A stretch of DNA of 6,219 bases. Source: Lachnospiraceae bacterium. Lineage in GTDB: Bacteria; Bacillota; Clostridia; Lachnospirales; Lachnospiraceae. A program made the position numbers and the translations under genes. Below, piece by piece: positions 1 through 5,956 of the stretch (its first letter is position 1; each line of letters starts with the position of its first letter). The DNA lies in assembly GCA_022790905.1 (NCBI GenBank), contig JAAVYC010000214.1, positions 1 through 6,219 on the forward strand, read 5' to 3'. The notes under the pieces were generated by a model, which had not been told where the DNA came from, searched no databases, and saw only the letters and a list, made by a program, of their open reading frames with translations.

Positions 1-886
1 GTCTGTGAATTAGATTTAAAACACTGCGCTTTCTCGTACTCCATAGAGGCGCAATTAATAGATTGCTGGGACCGTCTCCAGTTAATCTGTGAATTACAAT
101 ATTTTGTGGGATCCACTCCAGACAATCGACGATCAATTCTGTGTATTCTTCTAAGGTGAAAATAGAAAATTTGGTTTTTTCATAATAGTCTGCCAAATCG
201 GTGTTTTGTAAGATGTGTAAAAGCTGCAACTTGATTCCTTCAACCGGAAGAGAAGAGATGGTTTTTACAGATTCCAAAATCATCGATCGATTTTCTCCCG
301 GGAGTCCTAAAATCAAATGGGTGATGATTGGAATATTTCGTTCCTGAAGACGATGAACAGCTTGTAAAAAGCAGTCATAATCATAACCTCTTCGTATAAA
401 ATTAGCTGTTTTGGGATGGATGGTCTGAAGTCCGAGTTCTATCCAGACTGGTTTGATTCGGTTTAGGTCTGTTAAAAGTTCTAAGATTTCTTCATTTAAA
501 CAATCCGGCCTTGTGGCGATGGAAAGGACCACGATGTCGGGATGCTCTATCGCTTCCGTGAAAATTTTTTTGAGATAGGGAAGCGGGGCATAGGTATTGG
601 TATAGGCCTGGAAATAGGCAATAAAATGTTTACATGGAAATTTTTTCACTAATTTTTGCTTTCCATACTCAATCTGATCAAAAATAGGGAGATGGGAGGG
701 AGAGGCAAAATCTCCGGATCCGCCCTCAGAACAGAAAATACAGCCTTTTGTTCCCAGTGTTCCGTCTCTGTTCGGACAAGTCATGCCTCCGTTCAGAGCA
801 ATCCGATATACTTTTTCTCCGAATGTTTCTTTTAAATAACAGTCAAGTGAGTAATAACGTTTTTCGTTCCAACATTTTTTTATCAT
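1..886 (-). CDS. TIGR01212/YhcC-like radical SAM protein, C-terminus cut by window edge
   Basis: I translated this reading frame from the reverse complement; it stays open for 295 codons from ATG 886-884 to the window edge with no stop. The radical SAM cluster motif is C37-x11-C49-x2-C52, within TCPNRDGTLGTKGCIFC, a spacing typical of the YhcC/TIGR01212 family rather than the classic CxxxCxxC. Other family signatures are FQAYTNTYAPL (about 92-102), SIATRPDCL (122-130), WIELGLQTIH (148-157) and THLILGLPGE (189-198). The family is usually a little over 300 residues, so only a short tail should be missing. The three cysteines are expected to hold a 4Fe-4S cluster that cleaves S-adenosylmethionine; the substrate of this family is not known to me. 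In-frame TGA at 907-905 precedes the start and no other ATG lies between, so the start is well constrained, although its ribosome binding site is poor. It is transcribed divergently from rho. The family call is firm; the biological role is unknown. Confidence 0.93.
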   Translation of the reverse strand, partial: MIKKCWNEKRYYSLDCYLKETFGEKVYRIALNGGMTCPNRDGTLGTKGCIFCSEGGSGDFASPSHLPIFDQIEYGKQKLVKKFPCKHFIAYFQAYTNTYAPLPYLKKIFTEAIEHPDIVVLSIATRPDCLNEEILELLTDLNRIKPVWIELGLQTIHPKTANFIRRGYDYDCFLQAVHRLQERNIPIITHLILGLPGENRSMILESVKTISSLPVEGIKLQLLHILQNTDLADYYEKTKFSIFTLEEYTELIVDCLEWIPQNIVIHRLTGDGPSNLLIAPLWSTRKRSVLNLIHR

Positions 887-892
887 GCCTTT

Positions 893-921
893 ATGATAGC
901 ATTGTCAAATTGACAAATCAA
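893..921 (-). promoter_or_regulatory. Probable promoter of the radical SAM gene
   Basis: Read on the minus strand, a -35-like TTGATT (921-916) and a -10-like TATCAT (898-893) are separated by exactly 17 bases. The predicted transcription start falls at or next to the ATG at 886, so the message would have almost no leader. The spacer contains the palindrome at 902-916. The promoter is inferred from motif similarity only. Confidence 0.45.
902..916. repeat. Perfect 7-bp palindrome TTGTCAA-A-TTGACAA, possible operator
   Basis: Two perfect 7-base inverted arms flank a single central base. The site lies inside the -35/-10 spacer of the predicted radical SAM promoter and upstream of the rho promoter. 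Such a position suits a repressor binding site for a small dimeric regulator, but no regulator is encoded nearby and the site occurs only once in the window. Confidence 0.35.
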
Positions 922-932
922 GAAAAATAAAG

Positions 933-951
933 CTTTCCCTTTGTGGGAAAG
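933..951. repeat. Hairpin/inverted repeat CTTTCCC-5 nt-GGGAAAG in the rho promoter region
   Basis: Perfect 7-bp arms (933-939 and 945-951) enclose a 5-base loop. On the minus strand the hairpin is followed by CTTTATTTTT, so it could act as an intrinsic terminator that stops leftward transcripts before the radical SAM gene. On the plus strand it occupies the -35 and spacer of the rho promoter, so a protein-binding role is equally possible. Which function applies cannot be settled from sequence. Confidence 0.4.
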
Positions 952-962
952 TGTTGTATAAT
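934..962 (+). promoter_or_regulatory. Predicted rho promoter
   Basis: A perfect TATAAT -10 box at 957-962 lies 17 bases after a weak -35-like TTTCCC at 934-939. The expected start near 969 would give a rho leader of about 70 bases. The -10 is convincing; the weak -35 overlaps the left arm of the 933-951 inverted repeat. Confidence 0.5.
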
Positions 963-1019
963 GGCGATACTGAATATGAAAAGTCGTTGTGCCATATCGG
1001 TAAAGGTTCCAGTGAGATT

Positions 1020-1025
1020 AAGGAG
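1020..1025 (+). promoter_or_regulatory. Rho ribosome binding site with unusually long spacing
   Basis: AAGGAG is the only good Shine-Dalgarno match before the rho ATG, but 14 bases separate it from ATG 1040, where 5-9 is usual. The intervening bases are almost all purine. No in-frame alternative start exists between an upstream TAA (1019-1021) and ATG 1040, so the start stands despite the spacing. Confidence 0.5.
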
Positions 1026-1039
1026 AAAAGAGAAAAAAT

Positions 1040-2446
1040 ATGAGAGAAAAATATGAGAGTTTGTCTGTGGTGGCTTTACGCGATTTAGCAAAGGCCAGAG
1101 GCATTGCAAAAGTGTCCGGAATGAAGAAAGCGGAATTAGTGGAAGCGATGTTGGTAGAAGATGAAAAGGATTCGGAAAAAGAAGTAAGGGATACGGAAGA
1201 AAAAGAAAGTGAAAAGGTTTATAGAAATAGTAACAAAATGCAGACTGTCTCGTCTGTAATGGAAATGCGTAAAGGTGAGAACAAGGAGAGGACAAATGAA
1301 GTAGATATGACATTGGACAGTGGGGTTACGACAGAAGGAATTCTAGAAGTGATGCCAGATGGATATGGTTTTATTCGCTGTGAAAATTATCTTCCGGGTG
1401 ACAAGGATGTCTATGTATCTCCGACGCAAATTCGCAGATTTAATCTAAAGACAGGAGATATTATTTGCGGCAATACTAGGGTAAAGACTCAGGGCGAAAA
1501 ATTCTCGGCTCTTTTATATGTTCGTTCCATCAATGGATATCACCCCGCGGAAGCACAAAAACGAAAAAATTTTGAAGATTTGACACCAATTTTTCCAGAT
1601 GAGAGACTACGCCTAGAGCAGGGTAAGGGAACCAATATGGCGATGCGTATTGTGGATTTAGTGTCGCCAATTGGAAAAGGGCAGAGAGGGATGATCGTCT
1701 CCCCGCCAAAAGCGGGTAAGACAACACTGCTAAAGGCTGTCGCAAAATCTATTGTAAAAAGCAATCCAAGTATGCATGTAATTATCCTGTTAATCGATGA
1801 ACGTCCAGAGGAGGTAACGGATATCAAAGAGGCGATTCGAGGGGAGAATGTAGAGGTCATTTATTCGACATTCGATGAACTTCCAGAACATCATAAGCGC
1901 GTGTCGGAAATGGTCATAGAGCGCGCGAAAAGGTTAGTGGAACATCAGAATAATGTCGTCATTTTGCTGGATTCTATTACAAGGCTTGCACGTGCTTATA
2001 ATTTGGTAGTACCACCAAGTGGGAGAACGCTTTCCGGTGGTCTAGATCCGGCAGCTCTTCATATGCCGAAACGTTTTTTTGGAGCAGCGAGAAATATGAG
2101 GGAGGGTGGGAGCCTTACGGTTTTGGCGACGGCGCTTGTGGATACGGGGAGTAAAATGGATGATGTCATCTATGAGGAATTCAAGGGAACTGGTAATATG
2201 GAACTCGTGTTAGACAGAAAGTTATCAGAAAAGAGAGTTTTTCCGGCTTTGGATATTGTAAAGTCTGGCACACGGAGAGAAGATTTGTTGTTGGATGAAG
2301 AAGAATTGGAAGCGGTAGGCATTATGAGAAAGGCGATCAATGGTATGCGTACCGACGAGGCGGTAGAAAATATATTGAATATGTTTACGAGAACAAAGGA
2401 CAACCAGGAATTTATCCATGTAGTGAAAAAGCAGCGAATAATTTAG
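1040..2446 (+). CDS. rho: Transcription termination factor Rho
   Basis: Rho is a hexameric RNA-dependent ATPase that loads on nascent RNA and releases RNA polymerase in the cytoplasm. The 468 residues show, in order: a Rho_N helical domain (about 5-40, with ALRDLAKARGIAKVSGMKKAELVEAM features), a charged linker (about 41-95), a cold-shock-like RNA-binding domain (about 96-165, GYGFIR and DVYVSPTQIRRFNL), and the RecA-type ATPase. ATPase motifs visible are Walker A PPKAGKT (222-228), the DERPEEV loop with catalytic-type E254, Walker B VVILLD ending at D311, the Q-loop around SGRTLSGG (327-334), the R-loop EEFKGTGN (379-386) and candidate arginine fingers R399 and R412. It is longer than E. coli Rho (419 residues) because of the linker. 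ATG 1040 is the first possible start after the in-frame TAA at 1019-1021. No terminator follows, so read-through into rpmE is possible. Confidence 0.98.
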   Translation: MREKYESLSVVALRDLAKARGIAKVSGMKKAELVEAMLVEDEKDSEKEVRDTEEKESEKVYRNSNKMQTVSSVMEMRKGENKERTNEVDMTLDSGVTTEGILEVMPDGYGFIRCENYLPGDKDVYVSPTQIRRFNLKTGDIICGNTRVKTQGEKFSALLYVRSINGYHPAEAQKRKNFEDLTPIFPDERLRLEQGKGTNMAMRIVDLVSPIGKGQRGMIVSPPKAGKTTLLKAVAKSIVKSNPSMHVIILLIDERPEEVTDIKEAIRGENVEVIYSTFDELPEHHKRVSEMVIERAKRLVEHQNNVVILLDSITRLARAYNLVVPPSGRTLSGGLDPAALHMPKRFFGAARNMREGGSLTVLATALVDTGSKMDDVIYEEFKGTGNMELVLDRKLSEKRVFPALDIVKSGTRREDLLLDEEELEAVGIMRKAINGMRTDEAVENILNMFTRTKDNQEFIHVVKKQRII

Positions 2447-2465
2447 TGGAATTTCGGGAAAATAC

Positions 2466-2494
2466 TTGCATAATGCTAAGGTCCATGCTATAAT
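2466..2494 (+). promoter_or_regulatory. Strong promoter for rpmE
   Basis: TTGCAT (2466-2471) and a perfect TATAAT (2489-2494) are separated by 17 bases, and TGC at 2486-2488 gives an extended -10. Transcription should start near 2501, leaving a leader of about 88 bases before the rpmE ATG at 2589. This gives rpmE expression independent of rho. Confidence 0.85.
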
Positions 2495-2501
2495 AAATAA
2501 G

Positions 2502-2540
2502 CTGTTTATCGGGATGTATAGTTTGTAAACTATAAAGCAG
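2502..2540 (+). ncRNA. Structured 5' leader of rpmE (candidate L31 leader)
   Basis: The leader begins at the predicted transcription start. By hand it folds into a basal helix CUGUUU (2502-2507) with AAGCAG-type partner 2535-2540 (one G-U pair), a one-sided nine-base bulge AUCGGGAUG (2508-2516), and an uninterrupted upper helix 2517-2523 with 2528-2534 closed by a UGUA loop. No U-run follows, so it is not a terminator. Ribosomal protein leaders for L31 have been described as RNA motifs in several bacterial groups, including Firmicutes; I cannot confirm that this matches that motif without a covariance model. The helices are seen; a regulatory role is inferred. Confidence 0.45.
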
Positions 2541-2576
2541 AATACAAATATGAAATATATTTATGAAAATATCAAA

Positions 2577-2582
2577 GAGGTG
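2577..2582 (+). promoter_or_regulatory. Ribosome binding site that sets the rpmE start
   Basis: GAGGTG sits 6 bases before ATG 2589. The in-frame upstream ATG at 2550 has no comparable site and would add 13 residues that do not resemble L31, so 2589 is preferred. Confidence 0.85.
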
Positions 2583-2588
2583 AAAGTC

Positions 2589-2795
2589 ATGAGAGAGGGA
2601 ATCCATCCAGATTATTATCAGGCAACTGTTACATGTAACTGTGGAAATACATTTGTTACAGGCTCCACAAAACAGGATATTCACGTTGAAATCTGTTCCA
2701 AATGCCATCCATTTTATACTGGTCAGCAGAAAGCTGCACAGGCCCGTGGACGTATTGATAAATTTAATAAAAAATACGGTATGGGTAATAAGTAG
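2589..2795 (+). CDS. rpmE: 50S ribosomal protein L31, zinc-binding type
   Basis: L31 is a small protein of the large ribosomal subunit that bridges toward the 30S head. The 68-residue product begins MREGIHPDYYQATVTCNCGN, the standard L31 N-terminus, and has four cysteines C16, C18, C36 and C39 in the zinc-coordinating arrangement, so this is the C+ form rather than the zinc-independent C- paralogue. The C-terminal part (HPFYTGQQKAAQARGRIDKF) is also typical. The length is normal for the family when ATG 2589 is used; starting at 2550 would give an 81-residue protein with an atypical extension. It has its own strong promoter, a foldable leader and a terminator 15 bases after the stop, so it is probably mainly a monocistronic unit. 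Zinc-responsive replacement by a C- paralogue is known in other bacteria, but no paralogue is visible here. Confidence 0.97.
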   Translation: MREGIHPDYYQATVTCNCGNTFVTGSTKQDIHVEICSKCHPFYTGQQKAAQARGRIDKFNKKYGMGNK

Positions 2796-2810
2796 TAATA
2801 AATTGTTTGC

Positions 2811-2842
2811 AAAGGTTGAGGTTTATATCTCAACCTTTTTTT
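2811..2842 (+). terminator. Intrinsic terminator after rpmE
   Basis: A perfect 10-bp stem (2811-2820 with 2829-2838) closes an 8-base loop and runs into seven consecutive T residues (2836-2842). It should end rpmE transcripts, with any leak feeding the downstream yqhQ-prmC-prfA genes. The segment 2843-2941 after it shows no convincing promoter for yqhQ. Confidence 0.92.
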
Positions 2843-2941
2843 CCGCGAGTGAGGATCTGTGTACAGACCCATTTGGCGGTTGTCGAAAAAGGTCAATATT
2901 TTGCGATTTACTGAGGATATTGAAATGAGGAATGAGGAAAA

Positions 2942-3877
2942 ATGGGATATTCTGGAATTGGTGGTCAGGCGGTTATAGAAGGTGTCATGATGAAAAATCA
3001 GGACAAATATGCGGTGGCGGTCCGAAAGCCAGATCATAACATTGCTCTGGAGGTGCAGGAGTATCAGGGCATTGTAAATAGTCGAAAAATAAAAAAGGTT
3101 CCAATTTTGCGAGGTGTGATCAATTTTATTGATTCTCTGGTATTGGGAATGAAAACGCTGATGTATTCAGCCTCCTTTTTTGAGGAACAAGAGCAAGAAT
3201 TGAGTGACAAAGACAAGCAAAAAAAGGAAAAGAAAGAGAGCATGGCGATGGGCTTTACCGTATTGCTATCGGTAGTACTGGCGATTGCAATTTTCATGTT
3301 ACTTCCCTATGGGATCTCGTTGTTATTTCAAAAATGGATTTTATCGTCTACAATACTTGCATTGATAGAAGGATTGATTCGTGTGCTGATCTTTTTTGTG
3401 TATATCGTCTCGATTGCACGTATGGAAGATATCCGCAGAGTTTATATGTATCACGGTGCAGAACACAAATGTATTAACTGTGTGGAACATGGATTGGACT
3501 TGACTATGGAAAATGTAAAGCAAAGTTCTAGATTTCATAAGCGCTGCGGAACCAGCTTTTTGTTTTTCGTAGTTTTTATCAGTATCTTATTTTTTGCCTG
3601 TATCCGTACAGATTCAGTGATTTGGAGGTTTGGGCTACGGATTTTGCTGATACCGGTGATTGCGGGAGTGGCCTATGAGTTTTTGCGTTTGGCAGGACGC
3701 AGTGAAAATCGCATTGTAAATTTGCTCAGCAAGCCGGGAATTGGTTTACAGAAATTTACAACCCGGGAACCGGATGAAGAGATGGTGGAAGTTGCGATCG
3801 CTTCTGTAGAAGCGGTATTCGATTGGAGAGAATATGTGAGAGAAGTAAGGGATCAGAATCAGGAAGAGAAAACCTGA
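2942..3877 (+). CDS. yqhQ: DUF1385 / YqhQ-family membrane protein
   Basis: The 311-residue product begins MGYSGIGGQAVIEGVMMKN, the hallmark of the DUF1385 family (COG3872, labelled a predicted metal-dependent enzyme; B. subtilis YqhQ). A soluble N-terminal part is followed by a charged, lysine/glutamate-rich stretch (81-100) and then hydrophobic segments at about 103-127, 135-158, 204-221 and 232-248, so it is an integral membrane protein with about four spans. Conserved polar clusters lie between and after them: YHGAEHKCINCVEHG (170-184), RFHKRCGTSF (197-206) and GLQKFTTREPDEEMVEVAI (268-286). The His, Cys and Glu residues could bind metal, but this is inference. GAGGAA at 2927-2932 lies 9 bases before the start, with a second GAGGA closer in. 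Only three bases separate its stop from the next open frame, and its 3' end nearly abuts the prmC ribosome binding site, which suggests coupling. The biochemical function is unknown. Confidence 0.93.
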   Translation: MGYSGIGGQAVIEGVMMKNQDKYAVAVRKPDHNIALEVQEYQGIVNSRKIKKVPILRGVINFIDSLVLGMKTLMYSASFFEEQEQELSDKDKQKKEKKESMAMGFTVLLSVVLAIAIFMLLPYGISLLFQKWILSSTILALIEGLIRVLIFFVYIVSIARMEDIRRVYMYHGAEHKCINCVEHGLDLTMENVKQSSRFHKRCGTSFLFFVVFISILFFACIRTDSVIWRFGLRILLIPVIAGVAYEFLRLAGRSENRIVNLLSKPGIGLQKFTTREPDEEMVEVAIASVEAVFDWREYVREVRDQNQEEKT

Positions 3878-3888
3878 TTTTTGGATAT

Positions 3889-3894
3889 AGGAGG
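3889..3894 (+). promoter_or_regulatory. Ribosome binding site that sets the prmC start
   Basis: A full AGGAGG lies 7 bases before ATG 3902. An in-frame TTG at 3881 would make this site part of the coding sequence and add seven residues (DIGGR-like) that simply read through the Shine-Dalgarno, so ATG 3902 is clearly the better start. Confidence 0.92.
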
Positions 3895-3901
3895 GCGTCT
3901 T

Positions 3902-4729
3902 ATGAGATATCGTGAGGCATTAGCAGAGGGGACAAAAGTCTTAGAAGCGGCAGGAATCGATACGGCAGAGCTGGATGCCTGGTATCTGTTGGAAAATATT
4001 TGCCATATTACAAGGCAATATTATTATCTGAACGATGGAGAGAGATTAAAGGAAGAAGAGATACAGGAATACCAACTAGTCATCCAAAAACGTGCAGAAC
4101 ATGTGCCATTACAGTATATTACGGGAGAGCAGGAGTTTATGGGGATGACTTTTAAAGTCAATCCGAGTGTGTTGATTCCCAGACAGGATACAGAAATTTT
4201 GGTAGAAGAGATTTTAAAGCTCTGCGGCTCAAGAGATCGCGTCTTAGATCTCTGTACAGGATCAGGTTGCATTATTATCAGTATGGTGCGCAATTTGCCA
4301 GATATTGAGGCCTATGGAGGTGATATTTCCAGGAAGGCGATTAATGTCGCAAAAGAGAATGCGAAATTAAATCAGACGGCAGTTTTATTCGAGAGAAGTG
4401 ATCTTTTTGACGCTTTTAGCGGAAAATTCAATGTGATTGTGTCGAATCCACCTTATATTCCCTCGATTGAGATTCCAAAATTAATGCCGGAGGTCAGAGA
4501 TTTTGAACCGCACGAGGCATTGGATGGAAAAGAAGATGGACTCTTTTTTTATCGCAAAATCGTTGCGGGAAGTGTGGAGTATCTGGAAGAGGACGGAATT
4601 CTGTGTATGGAAATCGGATATAATCAGGGGGTAGCTGTATCAAGAATAATGAGAAAATTTGGTTTTTTGGATGTGACAGTTGTCAAAGACCTAGCGGGAC
4701 ATGATCGGGTAATCAGAGGACACTTGTAG
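3902..4729 (+). CDS. prmC: Peptide chain release factor N5-glutamine methyltransferase
   Basis: PrmC transfers a methyl group from S-adenosylmethionine to the side-chain amide of the glutamine in the GGQ loop of release factors, which raises termination efficiency. The 275-residue product (E. coli PrmC is 277) has an N-terminal helical substrate-binding domain (about 1-75), the linker motifs YITGEQEFMG (72-81) and LIPRQDTE (91-98), the SAM-binding motif I VLDLCTGSGCI (114-124), the acidic end of strand 2 (GGD, 139-141), and the catalytic NPPY (182-185), which contacts the target amide. C-terminal GHDRVIRG (266-273) is also typical. It lies 24 bases after yqhQ with no promoter between them and 69 bases before prfA, which encodes one of its substrates. 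It should act on RF1 and, if present elsewhere, RF2. No missing key residue is seen. Confidence 0.97.
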   Translation: MRYREALAEGTKVLEAAGIDTAELDAWYLLENICHITRQYYYLNDGERLKEEEIQEYQLVIQKRAEHVPLQYITGEQEFMGMTFKVNPSVLIPRQDTEILVEEILKLCGSRDRVLDLCTGSGCIIISMVRNLPDIEAYGGDISRKAINVAKENAKLNQTAVLFERSDLFDAFSGKFNVIVSNPPYIPSIEIPKLMPEVRDFEPHEALDGKEDGLFFYRKIVAGSVEYLEEDGILCMEIGYNQGVAVSRIMRKFGFLDVTVVKDLAGHDRVIRGHL

Positions 4730-4798
4730 CTTGTTGTGAAATAATTTGTGATACAAAGAGACAATATGCGGCTATGAAAAGAAAGATGAGGTTGAAAT

Positions 4799-5875
4799 AT
4801 GTTTGATAAATTAGACGATACCTTGATGCGATATGAAGAGATTATGAACCAACTGAGTGAACCGGATGTCGCAAATGATACGGCGCGTTTTAAGAAGTTA
4901 ATGAAAGAACAGAGTGATCTGACGCCGGTTGTGGAGACATATAAGGAATACAAACAGTGCAAACAGAATATAGATGATTCTCTCACAATGCTTGAGGAAG
5001 AGAGTGATGAGGAGATGCGTGAGTTGGCAAAAGAGGAATTGAATGGGTCGAAAGCGCGGATCGAAGAGATAGAACAGAAATTAAAGGTACTCTTACTTCC
5101 GAAAGATCCGAATGATGATAAAAACGTCATTGTCGAGATTCGTGCTGGTGCGGGTGGAGATGAGGCGGCTCTTTTTGCAGCGGAAATTTACCGGATGTAC
5201 GTGCACTACGCAGAAGGACAGAGATGGAAAGTTGAGACGCTTGAGATGGAAGAGATCGGGATTGGCGGAATGAAGTCTGTGAATTTTATGATTACTGGAC
5301 AGGGCGCCTATTCCAAAATGAAATACGAGTCGGGAGTACACCGTGTACAGCGTGTGCCTGAGACAGAATCCGGCGGGCGTATTCATACATCTACGATTAC
5401 AGTGGCTGTGATGCCAGAAGCAGAAGAGGTGGATGTGGAAATTGATGAAAAGGATGTCCGTATCGATGTTATGCGCGCCTCGGGAAATGGCGGACAGTGT
5501 GTAAATACGACGGACTCTGCCGTGCGTTTGACCCACTATCCAACGGGAATTGTCATCTACAGTCAGACAGAGAAATCACAGATTCAAAATAAGGCAAAGG
5601 CCTATGCGCTGCTTCGCGCAAAACTCTATGATATCGAGTGTCAAAAAGCGCACGATGCGGAGGCGGAGGCGAGAAGAAGCCAGATCGGTACGGGAGATCG
5701 CTCGGAAAAGATTCGGACTTATAATTTTCCGCAGGGACGCGTCACAGATCATCGCATCAATCTGACTCTGTATAAATTGGATAAAATTATGAACGGGGAT
5801 ATTCAAGAAATTTTGGATGCCTGCATTGCGGCAGATCAGGCGGCAAAGTTAAGTAATTTGGCGGATCAGGACTGA
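4799..5875 (+). CDS. prfA: Peptide chain release factor 1 (RF1)
   Basis: RF1 reads UAA and UAG in the ribosomal A site and triggers release of the finished protein. The 358-residue product (E. coli 360) has an N-terminal helical domain (about 1-105), the RAGAGGDEA segment (115-123), the codon-reading tripeptide P187-E188-T189 in the PxT position within HRVQRVPETESGGRIHTS, and the catalytic GGQ at 231-233. The PxT tripeptide separates it from RF2, which carries SPF. The C-terminal RTYNFPQGRVTDHRI (306-320) is standard. Around the active loop it reads SGNGGQCVNTTDSA where E. coli has SGAGGQHVNTTDSA. Q233 is the residue expected to be methylated by the adjacent PrmC. GAGG at 4788-4791 lies 7 bases before the ATG. 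I see no clear promoter in the 69-base gap after prmC, so co-transcription is likely. The gene symbol here means RF1, not the unrelated Listeria virulence regulator PrfA. Confidence 0.98.
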   Translation: MFDKLDDTLMRYEEIMNQLSEPDVANDTARFKKLMKEQSDLTPVVETYKEYKQCKQNIDDSLTMLEEESDEEMRELAKEELNGSKARIEEIEQKLKVLLLPKDPNDDKNVIVEIRAGAGGDEAALFAAEIYRMYVHYAEGQRWKVETLEMEEIGIGGMKSVNFMITGQGAYSKMKYESGVHRVQRVPETESGGRIHTSTITVAVMPEAEEVDVEIDEKDVRIDVMRASGNGGQCVNTTDSAVRLTHYPTGIVIYSQTEKSQIQNKAKAYALLRAKLYDIECQKAHDAEAEARRSQIGTGDRSEKIRTYNFPQGRVTDHRINLTLYKLDKIMNGDIQEILDACIAADQAAKLSNLADQD

Positions 5876-5919
5876 AAATTTGATTTTAAGGAATTTCTGA
5901 GATTAGAATAAATATGAGA

Positions 5920-5956
5920 AAAAGACAGTCATGGATAGCTTCATCGACTGTCTTTT
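5920..5956 (+). terminator. Intrinsic terminator after prfA
   Basis: An 11-bp perfect stem, AAAAGACAGTC (5920-5930) with GACTGTCTTTT (5946-5956), encloses a 15-base loop that can pair further internally. The U-run on the plus strand is short (four), while on the minus strand the stem ends in CTTTTTCTC, so it may work in both directions and also stop leftward transcripts from the right flank. Confidence 0.8.

Noticed and set aside
748..930. 60-codon plus-strand open frame over the radical SAM gene start
   Set aside because: Antisense to the cysteine-motif region of the radical SAM protein, with no ribosome binding site of note.
918..1313. 131-codon minus-strand open frame over the start of rho
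   Set aside because: It is antisense to the Rho N-terminal coding region, lacks recognisable domains, and its composition follows the opposite strand of a real gene.
2550..2588. Thirteen-residue N-terminal extension of L31 from ATG 2550
   Set aside because: No ribosome binding site for ATG 2550, while ATG 2589 has GAGGTG at 6 bases and gives the exact standard L31 N-terminus.
2855..2866. Short palindrome TCTGT-GT-ACAGA between the rpmE terminator and yqhQ
   Set aside because: Only 5-bp arms, single copy, and not attached to a recognisable promoter; such sites are expected by chance.
2843..2941. Promoter for yqhQ (TTGTCG at 2880, TTGCGA at 2901)
   Set aside because: Neither -35-like box has an acceptable -10 at 16-18 bases, so I could not support a promoter here.
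3881..3901. Seven-residue N-terminal extension of PrmC from TTG 3881
   Set aside because: The extension is just the AGGAGG ribosome binding site read as codons; ATG 3902 has ideal spacing and gives normal family length.
4624..5130. 168-codon minus-strand open frame over the prmC-prfA junction
   Set aside because: Serine- and phenylalanine-rich shadow of two well-supported plus-strand genes; no ribosome binding site or family resemblance seen.
5093..5536. 147-codon minus-strand open frame inside prfA
   Set aside because: Lies entirely within the conserved core of RF1 and has no recognisable motif.
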